Shown in pieces: positions 15,404-23,700 of a stretch of 40,952 nucleotides of DNA. Position 1 is the stretch's first letter; every line of letters starts with the position of its first letter. The DNA lies in contig NZ_BJLQ01000031.1 of the NCBI RefSeq assembly GCF_006538725.1, positions 1 to 40,952 of the forward strand. The letters run 5' to 3'. A model generated the notes under the pieces. It did no database searches, was not told the DNA's origin, and saw only the letters and a list, made by a program, of their open reading frames with translations. The translations under genes and the position numbers were made by a program. This DNA comes from Cellulomonas gelida (GTDB taxonomy: Bacteria; Actinomycetota; Actinomycetes; Actinomycetales; Cellulomonadaceae).

Positions 15404-15883
15404 ATGACCATCGACGCCCTGTCGGAGGTGTTGTGGCACGAGCGCTCGCTGCTCGAGCTGCTGCTGTTCAAGCTCGAGGAGGAGCAGCTGCTCCTGACGA
15501 GCGGACGCACGCGGTGGCTGCCGCACGCGACGCGTGAGGTCGAGGCCGTCCTGGACCAGATCCGCGACGCCGAGCTCGGCCGCTCGGTCGAGGCGTCGGC
15601 GGCGTGCGCCGCGCTGGGCCTGCCCGACGGCGCGAGCCTCGCGCAGCTGGCCGACGCCGCACCCGCGCCGTGGGACGACCTGCTGCGCCAGCACCGCGCC
15701 GCGTTCGCGACCCTCACCACCGAGATCTCCCAGCTCGCCGACGGCAACCGCGAGCTGCTCGCGATGTCGCACCGCGCGACGCAGGAGACCCTCGCCTCGA
15801 TGCACGACGTGGCCACGTACGACGGCACCGGCCAGAGCACGAGCCGCCGGGCCGACGCGCTGCTCGTCGACCGCACCCTCTGA
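15404..15883 (+). CDS. flgN: Flagellar chaperone FlgN
   Basis: FlgN is the cytoplasmic export chaperone for the hook-filament junction proteins FlgK and FlgL, which are encoded next to it. The 159-aa product starts at an ATG with a near-perfect ribosome site (AAGGAGGTGAG). It begins MTIDALSEVLWHERSLLELLLFKLEEEQLLL, the FlgN helix pattern, and continues with further helices through LLRQHRAAFATLTTEISQLADGNRELL. Family sequence conservation is low, so the call leans on the N-terminal helix, the size and the position before flgK. Confidence 0.9.
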   Translation: MTIDALSEVLWHERSLLELLLFKLEEEQLLLTSGRTRWLPHATREVEAVLDQIRDAELGRSVEASAACAALGLPDGASLAQLADAAPAPWDDLLRQHRAAFATLTTEISQLADGNRELLAMSHRATQETLASMHDVATYDGTGQSTSRRADALLVDRTL

Positions 15884-15931
15884 CCCCCACTCACCGACCC
15901 GCCGACGACGGCGGACAGGAGGACACCGACC

Positions 15932-17365
15932 GTGAGCACCTTCTCCGGGCTCGGCACCGCGCTGAGCTCGCTGATCGCGCAGCGGCAGGCGCTTGACGTC
16001 GCCGGCCAGAACGTCGCGAACGCCAACACCGTGGGCTACACGCGCCAGCGCGCGACGTTCTCGTCGGTGTCGGGGGTGCAGGTGCCGTCCCTGTTCTCCA
16101 CCAACAACGGCGCGGGCCAGGGCACGCGCATCTCCAGCGTCGACCGCCTCGCCGACGTGTTCCTCGACGCCAAGCTGCGGGTCGCGACGTCGTCGTCGTC
16201 GTACCTGACGGCGCGCGCCGAGGCGTACTCGACGCTCGAGAGCTCGCTCGGCGAGCCCAGCGAGACCGGGCTGTCGACCCAGCTCTCCGACATGTGGGCG
16301 GCCTGGCAGGAGGTCGGCAACTACCCCGACAAGTCCTCGAGCCGCGCGGTGCTGCTGGAGTCCTCGCGCGCGGTCGCGCAGCGCATCGGGACGCTCTACT
16401 CCGACGTGCGGACGCAGTGGGTGCAGGCCCGGCAGACCACGGTCGCGCTCGTCGACCAGGTGAACGGCGCCGCGGCGAGCATCGCGGACCTCAACGGCCG
16501 GATCGCCGCGATCACAGCCTCGGGTGCCACCGCGCACGAGCTCGCCGACGAGCGGGACCTGCTGGTCAACCAGCTCTCGTCGCTGGTCGGCGCGGTCGCC
16601 GACGTGCGCCCCGACGGCAGCCTCGACGTCATGGTCGGCGGCAACGCGCTGGTCCGTGGCACGCGGGTCAGCACCCTGAGCATCGCCGGCGCCACGGCGT
16701 TCGACCAGGTCACCGCGACCCCGGGGCAGTCGGTCTCGGTCGTGTGGAGCGAGCGTCCGACGCAGGCCGTCGCCCTGACCGGCGGCCGGGTCGCCGGTCA
16801 GCTCTCCGTGCTCGCACCGGCCGACGGCACGGGTGCGGGCGGCCCGCTCGCCGAGACCGCGGCGCGGCTCGACGCGGTCGCGACCTCGATCGCGACCCAG
16901 GTCAACGGCCTGCACTCGACCGCCGTGCGCGCGGACGGCACCCCGGGCGGAGACTTCTTCACGTTCACCCCCGGGCTGCCCGCAGCCCTCGGCCTCAGCG
17001 TCGCGCTCGACGACCCCACCCACATCGCAGTCGCCGCGGCCGGCGCGGGAGCGCTCGACGGCTCGATCGCGGACGTGATCGGCTCGCTCGGCACGTCCGC
17101 CACCGGGCCGGACAGCGAGTGGAGCACCGTCGTCGTGGACCTCGGCGTGCGTGCGGCCGGCGCGGGCTCGCGCGCGAAGGTCGCCGAGGCGGCGCGCTCG
17201 ACCGCCGTGCAGCAGCAGCTCGCGCAGGCCAGTGTGGACACCGACGAGGAGTCGGTGAACATGCTCGCGTTCCAGCGCGCGTACGAGGGTGCGGCTCGCG
17301 TCCTGACCGCGATCGACGAGATGCTCGACACACTGATCAACCGCACCGGCGTCGTCGGACGATGA
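15932..17365 (+). CDS. flgK: Flagellar hook-associated protein 1, FlgK
   Basis: FlgK is the first hook-filament junction protein. The 477-aa product starts with GTG (STFSGLGTALSSLIAQRQAL) and has the rod/hook N-terminal motif VAGQNVANANTVGYTRQR. The HAP1 core contains GQGTRISSVDRLADVFLDAKLR and ISDLNGRI-like helices (SIADLNGRIAAIT). The C-terminus DEESVNMLAFQRAYEGAARVLTAIDEMLDTLIN is the FlgK signature. AGGAGGACA precedes the start. It sits 48 bases after flgN, and flgL starts ten bases after its stop. Confidence 0.96.
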   Translation: MSTFSGLGTALSSLIAQRQALDVAGQNVANANTVGYTRQRATFSSVSGVQVPSLFSTNNGAGQGTRISSVDRLADVFLDAKLRVATSSSSYLTARAEAYSTLESSLGEPSETGLSTQLSDMWAAWQEVGNYPDKSSSRAVLLESSRAVAQRIGTLYSDVRTQWVQARQTTVALVDQVNGAAASIADLNGRIAAITASGATAHELADERDLLVNQLSSLVGAVADVRPDGSLDVMVGGNALVRGTRVSTLSIAGATAFDQVTATPGQSVSVVWSERPTQAVALTGGRVAGQLSVLAPADGTGAGGPLAETAARLDAVATSIATQVNGLHSTAVRADGTPGGDFFTFTPGLPAALGLSVALDDPTHIAVAAAGAGALDGSIADVIGSLGTSATGPDSEWSTVVVDLGVRAAGAGSRAKVAEAARSTAVQQQLAQASVDTDEESVNMLAFQRAYEGAARVLTAIDEMLDTLINRTGVVGR

Positions 17366-17375
17366 GGAGCCAGCC

Positions 17376-18254
17376 ATGATCTCGCGCGTCACCCACCAGA
17401 CGGTGCAGCGCTCGACGCTCGCCAACCTGCAGCTCAACCTCGGCAAGATGGCCGACCTGCAGAACCAGATGTCGAGCGGCAAGAAGGTCAACGTCCCGTC
17501 CGACGACCCCGCCGCGGCCTCCGACATGCTCCGGTTGCGCTCGGAGCAGCGGGTCAGCTCCCAGTACGCGCGCAACGCGGGCGACGCGGGCTCGTGGCTG
17601 CAGACGGTCGACACCGCGATCACGTCGTCGACGGCCGCGCTGCGCAAGGTGCGCGACCTGACCATCCAGGGTGGCAACGGCGCGCTCGGCCCGTCCTCGC
17701 TCAACGCGCTCGCCGACGAGATCGAGTCGCTGCGCGACACGATGCTCTCGAACGCCAACACCACGTACGTCGGCCGGTCCGTGTTCGCCGGCACGTCGGA
17801 CACCGGCGTCGCCTTCGACGCCTCCTACGCGTGGACCGGCACGGGCGCCTCGGTCGAGCGGCGCGTCAGCAGCACGACGACCGTGCGCGTCGACGGCGAC
17901 GGCCAGGCCGTGTACGGCTCGGGCAACGCCTCGGTGTTCGCGCTCGTCGACCGGATCGTGACGACGCTGCGCGCCGGTCAGGACCCGACCGGCGAGATCG
18001 GCGCGATCGACACGCGCCTCGACGCGATGCTCTCCGAGCTCGCGAGCGTCGGCGCCCGGCACAAGAACGTGCTCACGACGCAGCAGACGCTCGCGGCGCA
18101 GGAGGTCGAGACGAAGTCGCGTCTGGCGGACATCGAGGACGTCGACCTCGCCACGATCATCCTCGACCTGCAGTCCCAGGAGGTCGCCTACAAGGGCGCC
18201 CTCGGGGCCGCGGCCAAGGTGCTCCAGCCCACGCTGCTGGACTTCCTGCGATGA
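17376..18254 (+). CDS. flgL: Flagellar hook-associated protein 3, FlgL
   Basis: FlgL is the second junction protein, between FlgK and the filament, and is a structural relative of flagellin. The 292-aa product starts MISRVTHQTVQRSTLANLQLNLGKMADLQNQMSSGKKV, followed by NVPSDDPAAASDMLRLRSE, both typical. GNGALGPSSLNALADEIESLRDTML corresponds to the flagellin D1 helix. The C-terminus (DVDLATIILDLQSQEVAYKGALGAAAKV) is the expected partner helix. Its stop overlaps the fliW start by four bases. Confidence 0.95.
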   Translation: MISRVTHQTVQRSTLANLQLNLGKMADLQNQMSSGKKVNVPSDDPAAASDMLRLRSEQRVSSQYARNAGDAGSWLQTVDTAITSSTAALRKVRDLTIQGGNGALGPSSLNALADEIESLRDTMLSNANTTYVGRSVFAGTSDTGVAFDASYAWTGTGASVERRVSSTTTVRVDGDGQAVYGSGNASVFALVDRIVTTLRAGQDPTGEIGAIDTRLDAMLSELASVGARHKNVLTTQQTLAAQEVETKSRLADIEDVDLATIILDLQSQEVAYKGALGAAAKVLQPTLLDFLR

Positions 18255-18634
18255 GCGCGCCCGCGACGGTGCAGGTCGGCGGCGCCACGCTGCCGACCAC
18301 GCTCCGGGTCGCCGACGAGCTGCCCGGCCTGCCCGGACGCTCGTCGTACGTGCTCGAGCCCGTGGCCGACGCGGCGGGCCTGTTCACGCTCCGGTCGCTC
18401 GACGGCCCGCCCACGCGCCTGTACGTCGTCGACCCCGACGCGTACCTGCCCGGCTACGAGCCGGAGCTGCCCGGGTCCGGCGAGCGGCGAGCGCTGGTCG
18501 TCGTGCACCCGCCCACCGACGACGAGCCCGCGACCGCGAACCTGCTCGCGCCGATCGTCGTGGACGTCGCGACCGGGGCCGCCGCGCAGCTCGTCCTCGA
18601 CGGCGACTGGCCGCTGCGCGCACCGCTGGGCTGA
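18251..18634 (+). CDS. fliW: Flagellar assembly factor FliW
   Basis: In other bacteria FliW sequesters the RNA-binding repressor CsrA until flagellin is exported, tying fliC translation to assembly. The 127-aa product starts at the ATG overlapping the flgL stop. It shows the FliW beta-barrel pattern: ADELPGLPGRSSYVLEPV near the start (matching the family's 'PGFP...F.L' block), then LFTLRSLDGPPTRLYVVDP, RALVVVHPPTDDEPATANLLAPIVVD, and a C-terminal QLVLDG. Length is slightly short but complete. Unusually, no csrA follows it, as described in the findings. Confidence 0.88.
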   Translation: MSAPATVQVGGATLPTTLRVADELPGLPGRSSYVLEPVADAAGLFTLRSLDGPPTRLYVVDPDAYLPGYEPELPGSGERRALVVVHPPTDDEPATANLLAPIVVDVATGAAAQLVLDGDWPLRAPLG

Positions 18635-18653
18635 GCCCGGCCGCTCTCCCCGC

Positions 18654-18671
18654 ACCGGCCACGAGGCCGGT
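18654..18671 (+). terminator. Short hairpin after fliW
   Basis: ACCGGCC (18654-18660) and GGCCGGT (18665-18671) form a 7-bp stem with a four-base ACGA loop, 19 bases after the fliW stop. It is weak and lacks a U-run but lies just before the next promoter, so it is a plausible end of the flgN operon. Confidence 0.4.
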
Positions 18672-18683
18672 TCCGACGAAACC

Positions 18684-18711
18684 CTCAGTCCCGCACGACG
18701 CGGGCCGATGG
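18684..18711 (+). promoter_or_regulatory. Sigma-28-type promoter of the HDOD gene
   Basis: CTCA (18684-18687) and GCCGATGG (18704-18711) are separated by exactly 16 bases, the same arrangement as before fliC, flgN and flgB. The site lies 38 bases before the start codon. It places this signalling gene in the late flagellar regulon. Confidence 0.75.
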
Positions 18712-18749
18712 TCTGGTCAGAACCACACCCTGCAGCCTCAGGAGCCTCG

Positions 18750-19937
18750 ATGCCCGCCGTCGTCCAGCGCCAGGCCCTCCTCCATCCGGACGGGTCCCTG
18801 TTCGGTTACGCCGTGCACGCCCGCGTCGACGACTCGGGTCCCCTCGTGACGCTCGCCGCCGAGGATCGCATGGTCAGCGACGCCTACGACCGCGTCGACC
18901 TCGGCCAGGTCGTCGGTGACAACGCCGTCGTGCTGCGGGCCACCGGGCCCATGCTCCGCGGAGAGGTCACCATCCCCACCGCGCCGCGCAGCCTCGTCGT
19001 CGAGGTGCCTGCCCCGTGGGTGCACGAGGAGTACGCCGAGCAGGCACTCGTCGCGATGCGCGAGCTGGGCTTCGGTGTCGCGCTCGGGTCCTTCACCGGG
19101 ACCCTGGCCGAGCGCGCCCTGCTGCCGCTCGTGGACATGGCGAAGGTCGACCTGCGCCGCCTGACCGAGAACCTGCAGGCGCGCGTCGCCCAGCTCAAGG
19201 AGGCGGGCGTGTGGGTCATCGGCGTGCACGCCGACACCCCCGAGCTCGCCCGGCTCGCGCGCGAGCTCGAGCTGGAGCTCGTCCAGGCGCCCCTCGTGCG
19301 CCGTCAGGCACCCGGCACGGGCCGCACGGTGTCCGCGGGCGAGGCCCAGCACCTGCAGCTCGTGCGTGTCCTCTCGCAGGAGATGCCGGACCACCAGGAG
19401 ATCGTGCGCGCCGTCGGCGTCGACCCCGAGCTCACCATGCGCGTGCTGCGGACGGTGAACGCCTCGGCGACCGGTCTGCGGCACCACGTCGACTCCGTCT
19501 CGCACGCGGTGAGCCTGCTCGGCCCGCACCGGCTCGCCGCGCTGGTCTCGTCGGTGGTCCTCGGCAGCGATCCGGCGTCCGTGGACGTGCTCTGGACCGT
19601 CATCACGCGCGGGCTCGCCGTGTGGCGGCTCAGCGGCAACGAGGTCGGCTACACCGTCGGGCTGCTGTCCGCGGTGAGCGCGGCGCTCAAGATCTCCGTC
19701 GAGTCCGTCGTCGACCGGTCGGGGGTCTCGCCCGACGTCGCGGCGGCGCTGCAGGGTGAGGGCGGACCGTACGGCCCGGCGCTGCAGGCGGCGCTCGCGC
19801 ACGAGGCGGACGACGACGACGCGATCCTGGCCGCCGGCTTCGACCCGGCACACGTCGCGCGCGTCTACCTCGAGGCGATGCCCGAGGCCCTCGCCTCGGC
19901 CTCGCACATGGCGGCCCCGCTCGCCCACCGGCCGTAG
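18750..19937 (+). CDS. Degenerate EAL plus HDOD domain signalling protein
   Basis: This 395-aa protein starts at an ATG with AGGAG before it. Residues 1-185 resemble an EAL domain of the YuxH type. The opening VVQRQALLHPDGSLFGYAVHARV corresponds to the strand that carries the catalytic EAL motif, but here the motif reads YAV. The later segments (LGFGVALGSF, VDMAKVDLRRL, AGVWVIGVHADT) keep the barrel pattern without most of the metal ligands. It is therefore not expected to hydrolyse cyclic di-GMP. Residues about 195-390 form an HDOD domain (EIVRAVGVDPELTMRVLRTVNAS, then SVSHAVSLLGPHRLAALVSSVVL). Such EAL-HDOD proteins are regulators, some of them controlling motility. The upstream sigma-28-type promoter supports a flagellum-linked role. 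Confidence 0.85.
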   Translation: MPAVVQRQALLHPDGSLFGYAVHARVDDSGPLVTLAAEDRMVSDAYDRVDLGQVVGDNAVVLRATGPMLRGEVTIPTAPRSLVVEVPAPWVHEEYAEQALVAMRELGFGVALGSFTGTLAERALLPLVDMAKVDLRRLTENLQARVAQLKEAGVWVIGVHADTPELARLARELELELVQAPLVRRQAPGTGRTVSAGEAQHLQLVRVLSQEMPDHQEIVRAVGVDPELTMRVLRTVNASATGLRHHVDSVSHAVSLLGPHRLAALVSSVVLGSDPASVDVLWTVITRGLAVWRLSGNEVGYTVGLLSAVSAALKISVESVVDRSGVSPDVAAALQGEGGPYGPALQAALAHEADDDDAILAAGFDPAHVARVYLEAMPEALASASHMAAPLAHRP

Positions 19938-19940
19938 GCT
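19935..19940 (+). promoter_or_regulatory. -10 element (TAGGCT) of a leaderless gene
   Basis: TAGGCT has the TANNNT pattern of actinobacterial -10 boxes and ends six bases before the GTG at 19947, so transcription should begin at or next to the start codon. It overlaps the stop of the HDOD gene. Confidence 0.5.
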
Positions 19941-19946
19941 GCGGGG

Positions 19947-20156
19947 GTGCCCGCCGAGCCCCGCCCCCTCGCTCCCCCGGTCCAGGTGGACCTCGCCCGC
20001 GTGACCGTCGTCGGCAGCGCGCTGTGGGCGCTCGCCCTCGTCGTGTGCCTCGTGCTGGCCGGCACGGGCACGACCGGCTGGCTGCCCGTCGCGGTGTGCG
20101 CCACGGGCCTCGCGCTCGGCGGCCTCGGTTACCTCTGGGCCGTCCGGCACCGCTGA
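19947..20156 (+). CDS. DUF2530 small membrane protein
   Basis: The 69-aa product (GTG start) has a Pro-rich N-terminus (PAEPRPLAPPVQVDLARV) and two membrane helices: GSALWALALVVCLVLAG and PVAVCATGLALGGLGYLWAV. It ends with a basic tail. This is the pattern of the actinobacterial DUF2530 family, whose function is unknown. It has no ribosome site. A TAGGCT box six bases upstream suggests a leaderless transcript. Confidence 0.78.
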   Translation: MPAEPRPLAPPVQVDLARVTVVGSALWALALVVCLVLAGTGTTGWLPVAVCATGLALGGLGYLWAVRHR

Positions 20157-20187
20157 CCACCTCACCGCAACGGGCATGATGTCCGCC

Positions 20188-20757
20188 ATGGCGACGCGCG
20201 TGCTGGTGGTCTGCACCGGGAACATCTGCCGGTCCCCCGCGGTCGAGCGGCTCCTGGCGACCGGGCTCGCGGGCACGGACGTCGAGGTGTCGTCCGCGGG
20301 CACCTGGGCCATGCGCGGCCACCCGATGTCCCCACCGATGGCCGAGCTGGTCGAGGCCGCAGGGGCGCGCGCGGACGGGTTCGTGGCCCGCCAGCTCACC
20401 TCCGCCCTGGTGCGCGAGGCATCGCTCATCCTGGCGCTGACCCGCGAGCACCGCACCGCGGTCGTCGAGCTCGAGCCCGCCGCCGTGCGCCGCACCTTCA
20501 CGCTGCGCGAGCTCGCGCGGCTCTCGAGTGCCGTCGACCCGCAGCGCCTGCCCGCGGGTACAGCCGGTGAGCGGCTCGTCGCGCTGCTGCCCCTGGCCGC
20601 GGCGCAGCGCGCAGCGCTCGGTCCCGGCGACGACGACGTCGTCGACCCGAACGGCGGACCTGCGTCGCTCTACCGCCGCTCGTTCGACGAGCTCGACGGC
20701 CCGACCCGGCAGCTCGTCGACGTGCTCACGCGCCGGCCGACGACGTCGGTCGGCTGA
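20188..20757 (+). CDS. Low-molecular-weight protein tyrosine phosphatase family protein
   Basis: The 189-aa product begins MATRVLVVCTGNICRSPAVE and carries the phosphate-binding P-loop CTGNICRS (Cys9 to Arg15), followed by the family segment VSSAGTWAMRGHPMSPPM. The catalytic general acid is probably Asp153 in DDVVDPNGG. It should dephosphorylate phosphotyrosine or arsenate-like substrates in the cytoplasm. In actinobacteria some relatives act in exopolysaccharide regulation. ATGs at 20176 and 20179 are alternatives. The one at 20188 is preferred because a -10-like CATGAT ends seven bases before it, which fits a leaderless start, and the P-loop then sits at the family's usual position. Its 3' end overlaps the converging ATPase gene by 32 bases. 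Confidence 0.88.
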   Translation: MATRVLVVCTGNICRSPAVERLLATGLAGTDVEVSSAGTWAMRGHPMSPPMAELVEAAGARADGFVARQLTSALVREASLILALTREHRTAVVELEPAAVRRTFTLRELARLSSAVDPQRLPAGTAGERLVALLPLAAAQRAALGPGDDDVVDPNGGPASLYRRSFDELDGPTRQLVDVLTRRPTTSVG

Positions 20758-23700
20758 CCTCGGTCGCGGGCTGGGCCGCGGGCTCTGCCGCGTCACCCGT
20801 CCCGGGCGGCTGCTCGAACGCCGCGTCGAGCGCGAGCTCTCCCGCACGCTCGGGGTCGGCGAGCGCGAGCTCGAGCAGGTGACGCAACCCCCACCGCCCG
20901 CTCCACTGCGCGAGCGCCGCCGCGAGGCCCGCGAGCGTCGTCGCGTGCAGGCGCGGCTCACCCGCGACCTCGTCGACCCACCACTCGACCTGCACGTGGT
21001 CCACGCGCAGGTCCTCGTGCTCGCACCAGAGCCTCGGCGCCCCCGGCAGCACGTCGTGCACCTGCGGCGGCACGGGCGCGTCGACGCCGTCCTCGCGCGT
21101 CACCACCCCCGGGGCCAGCTCGGAGACGCGCGGCAGGTCGAGCTCGCGCGACAGGCGCAACGCCTCGTCGTGGCCGTGCGCGGGGACCAGCGCTGCGACG
21201 TCCGTACGCTGCCACCACATCGGGCACGGCGCGACCGCGGCGTCGTGCGCGGGCACCACGATCACCCGGCCCGGTCCGACGAGCGCCGGCACCCGCTCGG
21301 GCGCCTGCGACGGCGCCGCGTGGCGCCACACCGCGGTCGCCGCGCGGACGTCCAGCACGGTCGACGTCGGCCAGGAGTCCAGCAGGTCGGTCCAGGCGTG
21401 CGGCGTCAGGTCGTGCGGCTCGGCGACGCCGCCCAGCGCCCGCAGCACCTGGACGTCGAGGTGGGCGACGTCGCGCGGCGCGGCGGGCAGCAGCGCGCGC
21501 AGCGGTCCGTCGTCGGCGACGGCGAACGGTGCGCCGAGCCCCAGCGGCGAGCGCTCGCGCAACCACCACGCCGTGTACGACTCCGCGACCGCACCCCGGT
21601 CGCTGCGGACCTCCTCGAGCAGCGCCCTGCGCAGCGCGGGCTCGCCCGCGACGAGCTCGAGGACCTGCGGCCACGCCTCGTTCGCCACGGCGTCCAGGTC
21701 GGCGACCGCGGTCAGGTCCCCCAGGTACGCGCCGGCGCCGAGCTCGTCGGCCAGGTGCTCGACGTACTCGGCCCAGCCGTCGAGCGCCTGCGCGGTCAAC
21801 GCCCCGGGCGCGTCCTCGTCCTGCTCCTCCTCGGTGACCACGTCCGGCACCGTGACGGTGACGAGCACCTCGCGGACGCCGGCCGCGACGAGCGTCGCCG
21901 CGCCCCAGCGGTCCACCTCCTCGGCGGACACCGCGGTGAGCACCCGCTCGTCGAGCAGGCGGTGCGCGGGTGAGCCGGGCAGCACCAGACCGTCTGCGGG
22001 TGCCCGCTCCCCGGTCGCCGCGCCCACGGGCAGCAGCGCCAACCACTCGCGGACGTCGCCGGGCAGCGCGTGGGCGGCTTCCGTCGTCGCCGACCAGCGC
22101 GCCGGGTCGCGCGGCGGCAGGTGCGCGGCGACGAGCGTGAGGACGGTCGTCGTGAGGTCCGGCTCGTCGGGCTCGTCGTCCTCGTCCCACGCCAGCACGG
22201 CCTCGCGCACCGGCGCGAGACGCAGCAGCCCGACCACGTCCGGGGCCCGCGCACCGAGCCGCTCGAGCAGGGGGTGCGCCGCGACGGGGTCGACCACGCG
22301 CACGCCCCAGCGTGCCAGCGTCCCGACGACGGGCCGGACGAGCCCCGCGAGCGCGTCGTCGAGCACCACCGTGCCGCGTGCGCCCCGGACCACGCGACCG
22401 TCCGCGAGCGGGACCGGGAGGTTGGCGAGCGACTCGAGGCCCGCGGGGTCTGCCGCCGCGAGCGACTCGAGCGCGCCGTAGAGCGCGGGCCATCCCTCGT
22501 CGTCGGCCGGGGCCGCGAGCTCCTCCACGAGCTCGGCGAGCGGTCGTACGTCGACCCCGAGCAGCCGCGCGTGCGCGTCCCGTCCGGGCGGCACGACGAC
22601 GAGCGCCCCCACCTGCCGCCCGAGCACCGCCAACGCCTCGGCACCGCCGCCACCGGCCACCGCCACGGCCCGCCGCGGCACCACAAACCGGTCCGGCGCC
22701 GCCCCGCCGGACACCAACCCGTCCCCCACCGACCCAGCGGACGCTCCGGCCACACCGGCCGCAGACCGGAGCAACCCCTGGCTCGCCCCGTCCTCCCCCA
22801 CCGACCCAGCGGATACTCCGGCCACACCGGCCGCAGACCTGAGCAAGGGCTGGGTCGCGGGCGGGGTGGTGGCTGGGGTGAGGATCGGGGCCGCGGCCAG
22901 GCGGTCGACGAGCAGGGGGCGGAGCGCGGCGTCGAGCGTGCCCGTCGGCAGCGTCGTGGGCACGAGCGTCAGCGGGTCGTGGCCCGCGCTCGCGAGCTGC
23001 TCGGCGAGGGTCGCGTAGGCGTCGGCCGCGTGCCGCAGCAGCGCGTCGGTCAGCCGTCCCGCAGCGACGCGGCGTCGCGTAGGGTCCAGCGGGAGCGTCG
23101 CGACGAGCAGCGCGGGCAGGTCGAGGGGCTCGTCGGTGGGGGTCGGGGCGTGGACGACGCGAGCGCGCGCGGGCACACCCGCCGCCTCGTCGGAGAACGG
23201 GTCCGGCGCGCGGCCGCCCGGCTCGACCGTGCGCCGCGGCAGGGCCCAGGTGACGCGCCAACGCGTCGCCTCGCGCTCCTCGACCGGGCGGTCGGTCAGC
23301 AGGTCACGCGGCACGTCACCCGCGGACGTCGCGACGAACCAGCGCGAGGCCACGTCCGCGACGCGGCGCGGCCCGCCGTCGGACGTCTCGTCCTCCACGA
23401 CGACCTCGGTCAGCCCGGGCAGCGCGAGCAGGAGCGCGTCGTCGACCGCGTGCAGCAGGCTGCGCACCTCGTCGGCGGCGACCTCGTCGCGCAGCACCAG
23501 CACGACCGCGGTGTCGAAACCCTCCGGAGGACGACCCTCGGCGGCGAACGGCAGCCGCAGCGCGGGCAACGACCCGTCGCGTCGCACGACCTCCTGCGCG
23601 AGCGCCGGGACACGCTCCGCCACGTCCGCGAGCTCCTGCGCCGTGTCGGCCAGCGAGAACCGGACCGCGCCGGTCGCGGAGACCACGCTGATCTCGTCGG

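Noticed and set aside
15194..17803. Long minus-strand frame of 869 codons opposite flgN, flgK and flgL
   Set aside because: The opposite strand encodes three recognisable flagellar proteins with good ribosome sites; the antisense translation has random composition.
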